Shown here: positions 36,030 through 47,399 of the stretch, piece after piece
Layout of the letters: each line of letters opens with the position of its first letter
Numbering within the stretch: position 1 is the stretch's first letter
Assembly (NCBI GenBank): GCA_002633005.1
Contig: NMRA01000489.1
Coordinates: 145,972 to 209,971, forward strand
Length of the DNA: 64,000 bases
Reading direction: 5' to 3'
DNA from: Phoronis australis
Lineage: Eukaryota; Phoronida; Phoronidae
Notes under the pieces: generated by a model
What the model was told of the DNA's origin: nothing
Databases searched by the model: none
What the model saw: the letters and a program-made list of their open reading frames with translations, nothing else
Program-made: the position numbers and the translations under genes

Positions 36030-39000
36030 TGTTAAAGGTGATACCAGGAAACTGTGATAATGTGTATTGATTTAAGCTAAAATGGTTTGTTAATATGAGG
36101 CGGTAACCATGACTAATGTCTTCTGTGAAACTCAATCGAGGTTTTTGTTATACTGACAGACTTAGTCAACTCCATTGGTGGAGTAGCCAGACTGGCTGTT
36201 TTAATTATTAGAGGAGCATCTAGCAGTGAGAAATGAAATGCCTTGTGTGTGCCTTAGTGCGCATGCCTTGTTCCGACTTTTGTTACAAACACTCTCCAGG
36301 TGGGAGAGATATTTTTAGTTTCAGTTGTCATCAAGGTCTAAAATAAAATAATTAGTGCAAAAGAATTTTCTAACTTCCAAAAGGATGTTGTAAATACCTG
36401 TGAATGTACAACCTCCTCCCTCGCAGTCGACTCTATCGAGTTTCGCCTTTACGATCGCCCAGTTTCCACCAGTTTCACAGGCCTTCATCCCTAGTCTACA
36501 GCCGTTTTACCTCCAGTCAACACAAATTCTACCCCCTCCTGTTTTACCTCCACCTCCCTTTGGTTGCTTTAATAGGACCGTAAATATGGTTAGTAAGCAT
36601 TGTTGAGGAGATGAGCTCAGACTAATTCAATTTAGCTTACTTTTTTCAGCTTAGTCACAAATTCAGGTTCGCCACCTTTTCACCCCCCCTCCCCTTTATT
36701 GTCACCAATTTCTCCCCACCCCGCCATAAACTTGTACACGTTATTGTTTTAGGTTGAGGTATTGGGTCATCGCATGGCAACACATACGTTTTAAAAATTA
36801 AATACAAGTACCGTTCACAACGCGCCTTTTGAGTTCACTGCACGTTGTAAATTGGTTGCAAAACGCAGCATGTACTGATGTTACTGTATAAAATTTTTAG
36901 GCGATTCCCAAAGGCATGCACTCAGATACTTGACAGCAAGCGAGAGAGTGTGGGAGACGAGGCATCCCACGGGGGCTGGGGTCCCTCCTCAAGAAATTTT
37001 CATAAATAATTCGTGTTGAAGAGAATTCTGATTTATCCCAGATGTAGCCTGTTACGGTTTATGTTTCAAATTCGCTCTTCAAAAATTGTAGCAATCTTGT
37101 TTGCGATTGACGGTACTTTACTTTGAGCATGTCATCAAATCTCCACAATAGTCTTATGGAGGAGTTTTCATCAAAACAATAAATAACGATCTTCCGAAAA
37201 AATACTGCCCATCGGAAGTAGAGTCTTTGTGGTATTCATGGTGATCTTCAAGTTCTTCAAACTTCAATCCGCGGAAGACGGTTAATGCTATTGTTTCTTT
37301 TTTGGTCATCTCACATTTTTGGTTGTTAAAACCTCATCTTTTCATGTTGCCGTGCCTTACATATGAACATATTCTGTATTCTTCTTCTCCAATTTGAAAT
37401 TTGAAAAGCACCATACAATATGAAATGAAAAAGCTTTTTTCATCTACCCAACATATTCAAATATTGCCTGCTGCTATTCCCAAACCCCACTTTCTTTGTT
37501 CTCAAACCCAATTCGCTACACCATTTGTATTTTGTAGTAGAAATCATGAACTGATAATATAGTTATACTAGTACGGTTCAATTTTATCTATACATGTATG
37601 TTTTTCGGGATTTGATAATTGTGCTGTTTATGAGAATAATTTCGCTTTCTGGTAAAACGATTTTTATATGAACCTCTGGTGTAAATAAAGTACCTGGTTT
37701 ACAAGTTATCCATGCACTGTATTACAATGGGTTTATTTTGTAAAAACACAAAGTCCAAAATGTGTAGTCCTGCTGATGATGACTTACGTCAAACCCACTC
37801 AGCACCTAAGAACTTCGAAGTTATCAGCGCCCTATTTTGACCCATGTTTCTGTTGTAAAACCTGTCGTATTTTTTGTTATTTAAATCAATAGTTTCCTGG
37901 CTTTTGTTTAGTACAGATAAGTGGCAGAGAACACAAGAAAACTAATGACGTGCATATATACGAACAAATACTATGGCCTTAAATAGGTGCCCGGTATGGA
38001 ACGCGAAAGCTCCTCCAAATATCTTTTAAACAATTCCTGGCAAAAGTACCACGATCTGTCAACGTCTACTACAGAGTTGTTCACCTTTCCCTCTGAGGGA
38101 ATTTCCACGAAAAATCACAAAATTCACAATTTTTGAAATATGCGCGAAGGAAACTCTGTGGTCACCACAGAGTTTCTAATCTTCCACTTACGTTAAATGC
38201 GCGCTTGCGCTCACAGTCATTCGACAAACAGCTGACTGACGAGAAGGATTTTAACGGCAGCCGTGTGATCGCTTTCCGAATCTGAGGGCGACAACACAGT
38301 ATGAGGCTAGTCAGTGAAGCAAGAGATTTCCCCCAAGAGAATTCTCAAGTGAATTTTGGAATACCTTTGAAACTAATTTTAAACATTAATTGCCTCTTAA
38401 TAGGGTTGCTGCTTGAAGTCGCCATTGTTTTATTTACATCTAATCTCAAAGGTCTCATTTTCCAAATAAGGGAAGTGTGCTACGTCTATGGAGACATGTT
38501 TTGCCTTGTGGGAGAACAATCAACGAAGATGTGATGTCTATGTTCGAGCAGTTGACTGATCGTTTTTTGAAATTTGAAACTAAAGGGAAAATGCTTTGAC
38601 ATCTACAGAAATTCAAATCTCTACGAACAAACCGTAAAAATATCTGGTGAACAAGTTAAATTCTGTTCCAGGCCTGTTTGATGTCTAATGCAAGCCTTAT
38701 ATTCCGAATAGTTGTATTGTCAGTGTTCCCTGCCAGATGATTCGTTCTTTTGCCTATAATGCCAAGGCCTGGAGTATTTTTGAGGTTGGTTTAAGTTTTC
38801 ACGGTCTTCGTATATTGTTTTCTCAGTCAATCTTATTGTTTTTGTTGCGTTGTGAAAGCACAAGCTTTTTCAGCCTCGTTACGGCGCGTCATTAGGTCAA
38901 ATAAGGACACAAACAAAGCATTTGAGCTTTAGTGCCAACTTATGATAAACAATTTCTTAGCATGGCAGCAGTTGATTATTTTTGAGACGCAAGAGTCATG

Positions 39001-39530
39001 AGATTAAAAAAAGCTTGCGAATGCAAGGAAATCGGATAAGACAAGTTACTAACAAATCCCAAAGCGAATCGATTGAATCGTGCGAATCGAATGCGGCAAC
39101 AGTCAGAGACTGCCTGGGGCCACAAGGTTTTTATTAGCTCAAGCGACCACTGCCCGCTTGTAAATTTTGAACAAATATAGACACCGCAAAGTTAAATTAT
39201 AACAAGGGCTGAGACACCTGTAACAGAATTCGAGTGTTATTAAACATTACAGCTTAAATAACGACCAGTTTCAACAAATAATTTAGCAGCTTGCCAGGAA
39301 GTAGATATACAGGAAGTTACTGTCTGCGGCATGTGATTTTACTTTTCATTGGTGTAAACCACATCAGCCAGACATAAACCAATAGGGCCGTCCCGGATTA
39401 CACGGATATAGAGCTCTCCTTTGTCCAGGAGATAAGAAAGCGTGTGACCTCGTTTTGGAAATCGGGCACATTTTCGTGTCTCTCATTGGTGTCGTGAAGG
39501 CGAAGAATTTCAGGTCGCATCCACGGGTAT
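36030..39530. other. No gene recognised
   Basis: Includes a pyrimidine-rich, proline-coding stretch at 36400-36720 that looks like low complexity, and otherwise AT-rich sequence. The short frame at 38301-38534 has one hydrophobic segment but no recognisable family. Confidence 0.45.
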
Positions 39531-39533
39531 TTG

Positions 39534-41308
39534 TAACAAACACTGGCATGGTCTGTTGTACAGGTAAATCGATGCTTAATTCGTGTTGAGAAATGTGAAT
39601 TCCAGAAAATTGTGGTTGTGCCTTTTCGGAGTGCTTCTTTCTACTGTCTCTAACTTTGTTTACGTTGCTGTCAGTGCTGCAGTGGTAAAATAAGAGGTAA
39701 GTAGGCGCCTAAAGCCCACCGTATCACCTTGAGCACTGAACGTAACTTAAGGTGCGTAGGTCCAACGTTCAAATGCCAAAAGGAGGTTGGCTGCGCCTAC
39801 GTGCGCCTACGCCCCACTACAGCACTGGTTGCTGTCCTGTATTCACACCTGTTAAATCGGCCAGATGTGTCAGTGTTCATTGTACATGTATGTGCTTCAA
39901 ACACGCGACTATTAAACATTATTGCAGAAACGAAATAGTTGCTGTTGCGCCATTTGTATGACAAGGCAAAAATCGTTCGTAGTCCTCCATTTTCTTTTCT
40001 TTGTTGTAAAGCTAAGCAATGACTGCCGACTTACAGCAACCAGTCAAAGCGCGTTGTGACTGAATGATATACCTGCATGTTTTCTACACGCACGGAACCA
40101 GCCGAGAGCCTCAGCAAAGCCTCATCAGTTCTTACCCCATCCCAAGAGCAACACGGATCGTTGAAATGCGCCCACGAATGCATGGTGTGCTTTTAGGGTT
40201 GCTTATTTGTGTCATAAAAATGGCCACTAGATGGTGCAAAAACATACAATCCGTCCGAAAACGGGAACAGGTCATTGCTTCTTTAATAGGAAGCTAAACA
40301 TCAAATTTCACAGAAATCGGTCATAGAACTTCAGAGAAACAAAGGAAAACAGAATAAAATGAAATTGCCACTAGGGGGCATAGTGTTCATTGGATCCACC
40401 TGGAAGTCGTCATTGTCTGCTGTTAGCTTCATATAAATAAACTTACAAAATTTAGTAACGATCCTGTAGTCAGCGCTTAGGAGAGGCAGCTATGGGCGCA
40501 AAACAAAACAACACTACCACTAGGAAGCGCTAGATTAGTCAAAGTCGTCATCATCAACCGTCCTCTTCACACTGAGAATATATACGCCAATTTTCGAAGC
40601 CATCCTTAGAAAGAATTGGTTTATAGAGAGGTAGACGCCAAAAAAAAAACAGACTCGGAAAGAGCAAAAATGGCCACTAGGTGGTGCAAAGTACCTTGAT
40701 TCCATCCGAAAACGGGAGGATAGCGTCATCACCAATAGATGCCCGTATTCAAAATTTTATGAAAATCTGTTGAGGACCTTTGAAGAGGTAAACGTAAAAC
40801 TAAAATTGCCAACAGGGGCATACGAGTAGTCAGATCCATCCCAAAATCATCGTCGTCTTTTGTCAACATCATATAAACACACTTCTTAAACTTATTAAAG
40901 ATGCTGCATATGGTTTAGGACATACAGCCATGGGCGCTAAAAAGGAAACTCCCACTAGGAGGCGCCACAGTTGTCGAAGTCATTGGAAAATCGCGATCCA
41001 CTTCATAGTAAAAACATACATGCCAATTTTCACAATTATCCTGAAAGCGGTTTGGTTGATAGAGGGGTGGACGCCACAAAACAGGCTCAAAAACAGTAAA
41101 AATGGCCACTAGGAGGCAGACTATGTCGAATCCATCTGAAAAGGGAAAGATACCGTCACCTCACTAACAGAAGCCTGTTCGCCAAACTTTATGAAATTAC
41201 GTTGAGGACCTTTGAAGATACAGAGGTAAAAGTAAAAAAATAAAATTGCCACCAGGTGGCACACCAGTTGTCCGATCTGTCCGAAAGTCGTCGTCCATTG
41301 TCAACATC
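39534..41308. repeat. Segmental duplication, copy A, with internal roughly 430-bp repeats
   Basis: Nearly identical, in direct orientation, to 44733-46508 (a handful of substitutions and small indels in 1.77 kb). From about 40215 it is built of roughly 430-bp repeats whose start points (AAAATGGCCACTAG) lie at about 40218, 40668 and 41100. It ends at an N (41309) after TCAACATC. Short frames within it are repeated in both copies and lack domain features. Confidence 0.93.
40224..41262 (+). promoter_or_regulatory. Array of CTCF-like motifs, copy A (hypothetical)
   Basis: Seven sites of the form CCACTAGGNGGC recur: 40224 (CCACTAGATGGTGC), 40368 (CCACTAGGGGGCAT), 40518, 40674 (CCACTAGGTGGTGC), 40952 (CCACTAGGAGGCGC), 41106 (CCACTAGGAGGCAG) and 41249 (CCACCAGGTGGCAC). 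The last matches the published bilaterian CTCF consensus CCASYAGRKGGCRS at every position, and others differ by one or two bases. Binding is inferred from sequence only. The sites could simply be part of a transposon repeat unit. Confidence 0.4.
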
Positions 41309-41794
41309 NGCTTACTTGATGACCTAGAATGACTTACTTAGCTACCTCAGTTCAAAGCGAATAATATGAAGCGGTAACAACTTTGTTAATTCGCAATTTT
41401 GAGCTTGACAGCCCTCCAAACTGTGGTCTGTGGTAGTTTTAGGTAATTGTGATATGTGTTTTCTGCTGACATGACAATGACTTGTTAAATAATAACCGAC
41501 TGACCGTGAATACTCGGGGTATTTGATTTTTTTTCGAAAACATGTCCCAAAGCATCACGAAGTTTTTATTTGGTAATCATACGTTTCCTAAATGAACTCG
41601 ATTTAATAAATATAGATTATTACATTGCGAAGTTGTTATATCACGATAATTCTCCAAAATCCACGAGGGCTCTAGATAATGGGGATAACGACTTGCAACA
41701 TGTAATAATCTATACCATACACTGAATGATGACCTTTGCCATGAATCGATCTTCCTTTCTTGACTCGTCTCGGCTATCTAACTACTTTCTAGAG

Positions 41795-42416
41795 CTCGCT
41801 GGTTCCCTGCGTGAAAAGATTTTATAGTTACTTTGCTGCGTGCCGCTAGGTGGTCGGTAGTCAGCACGCTGGTATCACTTAATTTTCCTCGGGAAATTTT
41901 TTTACACCGACGTTTCTGATTGGCTGGTCAAATTCTCAACAACAGTGCTTCACGCGAACAAACTGGCATGACTGATGGAGCAAGTATAAATGTGGTCTTT
42001 TGTACAGGCAAGTCGGTGCTTAAAATTTATATTCAGGAAATCTGAATCTCAGAAATTGTGGTTGCGCTTCATCGGAGTACATCTTTCTACTGTCGATGAC
42101 TTTTGTTTACGATACTGCCCTGTATTCATACAGTATGAATAACATCGCACCGGATAAATCGGCCAGATATGTGTTTATTGTACAACTACATGTAAGTGCT
42201 TCAAGCACGCGGCTATTAAACATTGACTGCAGGAACGAAATAGTTACTGCTACGCCACTTGCATGACAAGGCTAAAAATCGTTCATAGTCCGCCATTTTT
42301 TCACGTTGTTGTAAAGCTAACCAATGACTGCCGAGGTTACACCAACCAATGCTAAAGCGCGTGCCACTGCGTGATACCTGCGTGCTGGCTAGGCACTGAC
42401 GTAGGGAACCAGCGAG
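41795..42416. mobile_element. TIR element with CTCGCTGGTTCCC ends
   Basis: The left end CTCGCTGGTTCCCTGCG near 41795 and the right end GTAGGGAACCAGCGAG at 42416 are inverted repeats. CTTTCTA occurs just outside both ends (41785-41791 and 42417-42423, with three extra bases on the left) and is a possible target duplication. The interior (about 41906-42360) is a diverged copy of the first 500 bases of the segmental duplication (39534 onward, 44690 onward), so the duplicated block includes part of this family. No transposase is visible. Confidence 0.7.
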
Positions 42417-42438
42417 CTTTCTACAGACACCTGCCTCC

Positions 42439-42579
42439 CGTTCAGTAACGCTAGGACCTCGCTAAAACGCAAGACCTCGCGAGATTACGTGACATATTAC
42501 CGTGCATTTTAAATGAGAACACGTGACTTTGACTAGGTTTTAGCTGAGTCTTAGCATAGGTCCTAGCGTCTACTGAACG
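42439..42579. mobile_element. MITE with GTTCAGTAACGCTAGGACCT ends, copy 1
   Basis: The left terminus GTTCAGTAACGCTAGGACCT and its inverse at the right (GTCCTAGCG, TACTGAAC with one extra base) enclose about 100 bases. It is about 85-90% identical to 60553-60679. Exact ends and target duplication are unclear. Confidence 0.75.
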
Positions 42580-42589
42580 CACGCCCGGA

Positions 42590-43410
42590 GTTGGTGGTCG
42601 TGACCTCTTACGAAACGCCGAGTCATCGTTCTTGTTAAAATAATGTTTTTACTCATAATCCATTGAAAATTTAAACCGAAATAAAGTGAATCTATAAAAT
42701 AAGTTTTAAGCAAAGAGGCTAGCTTACTATAGATCTTATGCTGAGCTTCCACTGTGAAAATATCGTCTGCTAAAGTAGGTTACCACTGGTTACTGAGACA
42801 TTTAGATTTATTTCTGCAGTCAAGGCTTGGAATTTTCCGCTGAAAGGTGGATTTTCGCTTTTTTCTCTTATTCCCTCCGCGTATGTTTGTTATATTTCCG
42901 CGGAAAAAATCGGATTTGCCATAAAAGATTTCGCCGTAAACTGGTTTCTATAACCGCGGCCTTGCCGACGACTCCTAAAGCGGAAACTGCTCTTTATGTT
43001 TTGGAGGAACGAAAATCGCAATTGCCGGGGCACCTGGGATTGCGTGGTTCATCAATGGCGTCTGCATATGGTATGAATCGCAGTGACAAATATTGCGATT
43101 CTGCGGCCAAAAATGCGTGAAGCTTGGATTAGACAGAATATTTCGTGGAAAAATAGGTTAAAAGAAATGGTCAATGTGTTCGCAAACAACAAAGGTCTGG
43201 GTTTGCGCTCTGTAAACGTTGACAGTGGGACAATTACGGCGTGCGTGGCCGAATCGCGGAGAACCACCTTAAAACGATGAAACGCAAGAAAGAAAACCCC
43301 TTTGTGAAAGGAAATTCAATCGTAACCTGTAGTAATTCGTTGGATTGGAATCGTGGGATGTGAGTGATGTGTGAAATTCTTTTGTTTGATCCCACGTACA
43401 AGCCCGCCGT
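42590..43410. other. No gene recognised
   Basis: Two overlapping + strand frames (42827-43120 and 43083-43280) show no recognised domain. The region has no clear repeat structure. Confidence 0.4.
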
Positions 43411-43423
43411 GCTGGCATTTGCC

Positions 43424-44274
43424 TAGGCAATGACCATCGCCTCTGTTGGCCCGAAGCAGAGGCGATGTAGAGGCTATAGGCGCTCTGTACGCCGGAAGCT
43501 TTTCGGCGAATTATGCCTCGCACCGACTAAACCATCAAAGCCACGTTGTTATAACTACCTTTTGAGCATAGACGAACACCTTAGGAGGTTGTCGATGTGT
43601 TTAAGTTCTTCCAACTCGAACAAATACTCCCGTTATGAAACTTTTTCTTCGAGCAGTCCCTATTTCAGTTCCCAAAATCGTGAAATCAACTTTTTCATTT
43701 TTTTAACCAGGCCGAAGGTCAGAAGTTGCGGACCTACCGGCGAACTTTGAAAGCTGAAGTTCCCGCCCTTCGCGTACGTGCTGCCGGGAACCAGCCGTGC
43801 ATTTGCCGTGTTGTTAAACATTAAAATGTCAAATATGTGCACAAAGACTATTAAATGTCATATCAACAGCATTTATTTTTATCAAATACAAACAATGATT
43901 CATTGAAATACAATCAGTTTCAAGTAACGCCAATTAAAGACAAGTATAAGTGGTGGCATTTTGGAAACGAACATTTGACTGACAAGACCGCAATGGCTCA
44001 CCTTTGGCCTATTTAAAGATTGAGGTCATGAATTGGAGCGTGCGCAGTATAAAAATGGTGAGTTCACGATTTTGGGAACTGAAATAGGGACTGCTCGAAG
44101 AAAAAGTTTCATAACGGGAGTATTTGTTCGAGTTGGAAGGAATTAAACACATCGGCAACCTCCTAAGGTGTTCCTCTATGCGCAAAATTCGCCGAAAAGC
44201 TTCCGGCGTACAGAGCGCCTATAGCCTCTACATCGCCTCTGCTTCGGGCCAACAGAGGCGATGGTCATTGCCTA
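43424..44274. mobile_element. Mutator-like foldback element with long inverted repeats and a 9-bp target duplication
   Basis: The element is 851 bases. Its left arm (43424 to about 43684) and right arm (about 44063-44274) are nearly identical inverted copies, with a roughly 50-base deletion in the right arm. The termini are TAGGCAATGACC and GGTCATTGCCTA. Exactly GCATTTGCC flanks both sides (43415-43423 and 44275-44283). Long terminal repeats with 9-bp duplications are the hallmark of Mutator/MULE elements. Inside each arm, CATCGCCTCTG and CAGAGGCGATG form a further small hairpin. The central roughly 380 bases encode nothing recognisable, so the element is non-autonomous. Confidence 0.85.
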
Positions 44275-44732
44275 GCATTTGCCAAGTTGGCTGCCAGGCC
44301 CGAGTCCGCCGATTTTCCACGTGCCGCCGAAACGGGATACAAAGTGCTATTTTCGTTACTGCAAATGTGTTTTAAGTTGCCGTTGATGTATTCCAATTTA
44401 TTTTGACATTTTTCTTGTTTTATTTTTGTTAAAAAGTGACCGACTCGAGTTTTGCAGTTCAAGAGAGAAGTGGTCACGTGGCAGGTTTTGAATGATCTGA
44501 TTGGTCCAAGCCATTGTTTACAAATTCTGCTAGCCTACTTTGAGTGTCCTTGTAGTTATTTCTTATGTCACATAGTTTATTCTGCACCAGCATGGCTCAT
44601 AAACAATTATCTCCTGTAAGTGCTGTTTTAAACTGAAAAGTTTGGCCAACTTAGGATTGTGATTGATGTGTTCTAATTTTTACACCGACGTTTCTAATTG
44701 CCTGGTCTAATTCTCAACAGGTAGCGCTTTAC

Positions 44733-46508
44733 GCAAACAAACACTGGCATGGTCTGTTGTACAGGTAAATCCGTGCTTAATTCGTGTTGAGAAATGTGAA
44801 TTCCAGAAAATTGTGATTGTGCCTTTTCGGAGTGCTTTTTTCTACTGTCTCTGACTTTTGTTTACGTTGCTGTCAGTGCTGCAGTGGTAAAATAAAAGGT
44901 AAGTAGGCGCCTAAAGCCCACCGTATCACCTTGAGCACTGAACGTAACTTACGGTGCGTAGGTCCAACGTTAAAATGCCAAAAGGAGGTTGGATGCGCCT
45001 ACGTGCGCCTACGCCCCACTACAGCACTGGTTGCTGTCCAGTATTCACACCTGTTAAATCGGCCAGATGTGTCAGTGTTCATTGTACATGTATATGCTTC
45101 AAACACGCGACTATTAAACATTATTGCAGAAACGAAATAGTTGCTGTTGCGCCATTTGTATGACAAGGCAAAAATCGTTCGTAGTCCTCCATTTTCTTTT
45201 CTTTGTTGTAAAGCTATGCAATGACTGCCGAGGTTACAGCAACCAGTCAAAGCGCGTTGTGACTGAATGATATACCTGCATGTTTTCTACACGCACGTAA
45301 CTATCCGAGAGGCGGCCTCCGCAAAGCCTCATCAGTTCTTACCCCATCCCAAAAGCAACACGGATCGTTGAAATGCGCCCACGAATGCATGGTGTGCTTT
45401 TAGGGTTGCTTATTTGTGTCATAAAAATGGCCACTAGATGGTGCAAAAACATACAATCCGTCCGAAAACGGGAACATGTCATTGCTTCTTTAATAGAAAG
45501 CTAAACATCAAATTTCACAGAAATCGGTCATAGAACTTCAGAGAAACAAAGGAAAACAGAATAAAACGAAATTGCCACTAGGGGGCATAGTGTTCATTGG
45601 ATCCACCTGGAAGTCGTCCTTGTCTGCTGTTAGCTTCATATAAATAAACTTACAAAATTTAATAACGATCCTGTAGTCAGCGCTTAGGAGAGGCAGCTAT
45701 GGGCGCAAAACAAAACAACACTACCACTAGGAAGCGCTAGATTAGTCAAAGTCGTCATCATCAACCGTCCTCTTCACACTGAGAACATATACGCCAATTT
45801 TCGAATCCATCCTTAGAAAGAATTGGTTTATAGAGAGGTAGACGCCAAAAAAACAGACTCGGAAAGAGCAAAAATGGCCACTAGGTGGTGCAAAGTACCT
45901 TGATTCCATCCGAAAACGGGAGGATAGCGTCATCACCAATAGATGCCCGTATTCAAAATTTTATGAAAATCTGTTGAGGACCTTTGAAGAGGTAAACGTA
46001 AAACTAAAATTGCCAACAGGGGCATACGAGTAGTCAGATCCATCCCAAAATCATCGTCGTCTTTTGTCAACATCATATAAACACACTTCTTAAACTTATT
46101 AAAGATGCTGCATATGGTTTAGGACATACAGCCATGGGCGCTAAAAAGGAAACTCCCACTAGGAGGCGCCACAGTTGTCGAAGTCATTGGAAAATCGCGA
46201 TCCACTTCATAGTAAAAACATACATGCCAATTTTCACAATTATCCTGAAAGCGGTTTGGTTGATAGAGGGGTGGACGCCACAAAACAGGCTCAAAAACAG
46301 TAAAAATGGCCACTAGGAGGCAGACTATGTCGAATCCATCTGAAAAGGGAAAGATACCGTCACCTCACTAACAGAAGCCTGTTCGCCAAACTTTATGAAA
46401 TTACGTTGAGGACCTTTGAAGATACAGAGGTAAAAGTAAAAAAATAAAATTGCCACCAGGTGGCACACCAGTTGTCCGATCTGTCCGAAAGTCGTCGTCC
46501 ATTGTCAA
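44733..46508. repeat. Segmental duplication, copy B
   Basis: Direct copy of 39534-41308. Unlike copy A it continues past TCAACATC into ATATAAAATGCACTTAC and then a GC-rich region, so it gives the likely true continuation of the sequence lost at the N of copy A. Confidence 0.93.
45430..46466 (+). promoter_or_regulatory. Array of CTCF-like motifs, copy B (hypothetical)
   Basis: The same seven sites as in copy A, including CCACTAGGGGGCAT at 45575 and CCACCAGGTGGCAC at 46453, in the same order and spacing. Their conservation here reflects the recent duplication, not selection. Confidence 0.35.
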
Positions 46509-46549
46509 CATCATATAAAATGCACTTACTAAATTTAGTAAAGATGCTC

Positions 46550-47079
46550 GGCTTCGGCCACGAAGCCCAACACCGTGACAAACAACAAGGTTACTGCGGC
46601 CCCGCAGAACCCCCCCCCCCGCTTCGGCCACGAAGCCAACAGTGACAACCAACAAGGTTGCTGCGGCCCCGCAGAAACCCTCTGTCCCGACGGGGCAGAA
46701 TAAAGACAAAACCAAACCCCCTGCGCCCTCGCAGGCGGGCTCGAAGACCCCGGCTGCGCCCTCGCAGTCGGGCTCCAAGAAAAGGAAACCGAGTCCCCAG
46801 GCTCAGGGACTAGAGCCCATTCTAACAGGGCGATCGATGACTGCCTCGCGGCAGCCACAATCAGAGAAATTGAAGGCGCAAACATAGTCCCCGACCAAGA
46901 CGGGGACAAAACATCGGAGTGGACACTGGTCACTCCGAAAAAACGCAGGACGGAGAAAACGGAGTCAAACCTCCCGGGTGGCGACTCCAAAACTCCAGTC
47001 GTGGTGACGCCCGCACCCGCGGCCCTCCGCGGGGACGGCCTAGCCATGCAAAAAGCCTTAGCGGGCTTTAAAGTAAGGA
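46550..47079 (+). pseudogene. GC-rich retroelement-like ORF fragment (ORF1/gag-like), truncated by a gap
   Basis: This stretch is much richer in GC than its surroundings. The frame from 46642 encodes an Ala/Pro/Ser/Lys-rich chain (KVAAAPQKPS, KTPAAPSQSGSKKRK). After a frameshift near 46830 another frame continues with AIDDCLAAATIREIEGANIV and SEWTLVTPKKRRTEK up to the gap at 47080. Low-complexity basic chains of this sort are common in ORF1 or gag proteins of retroelements, but I see no diagnostic zinc knuckle or coiled coil, so the assignment is tentative. Confidence 0.45.
46552..46682. repeat. Imperfect tandem duplication, about 66 bases
   Basis: Two copies of a unit with GCTTCGGCCACGAAGCC, ACCAACAAGGTT and GCGGCCCCGCAGAA are separated by a C run. 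GCTTCGGCCACGAAGC is nearly self-complementary. Confidence 0.85.
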
Positions 47080-47390
47080 NNNNNNNNNNNNNNNNNNNNN
47101 NNNNNNNNNNNNNNNNNNNNNNNNNNNNNNNNNNNNNNNNNNNNNNNNNNNNNNNNNNNNNNNNNNNNNNNNNNNNNNNNNNNNNNNNNNNNNNNNNNNN
47201 NNNNNNNNNNNNNNNNNNNNNNNNNNNNNNNNNNNNNNNNNNNNNNNNNNNNNNNNNNNNNNNNNNNNNNNNNNNNNNNNNNNNNNNNNNNNNNNNNNNN
47301 NNNNNNNNNNNNNNNNNNNNNNNNNNNNNNNNNNNNNNNNNNNNNNNNNNNNNNNNNNNNNNNNNNNNNNNNNNNNNNNNNNNNNNNNNN
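47080..47390. other. Assembly gap (311 N)
   Basis: Undetermined bases. The GC-rich frame runs into this gap from the left and does not visibly resume on the right. Confidence 0.99.
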
Positions 47391-47399
47391 TTTGAAAGT

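Noticed and set aside
36400-36606. Proline-rich + strand frame
   Set aside because: Low-complexity pyrimidine-rich DNA explains the composition. No domain or start context.
45742-46316. Identical short frames in both copies of the segmental duplication (also 40535-41112)
   Set aside because: Identity is due to the recent DNA duplication. They occur on both strands and show no domain or coding signature.
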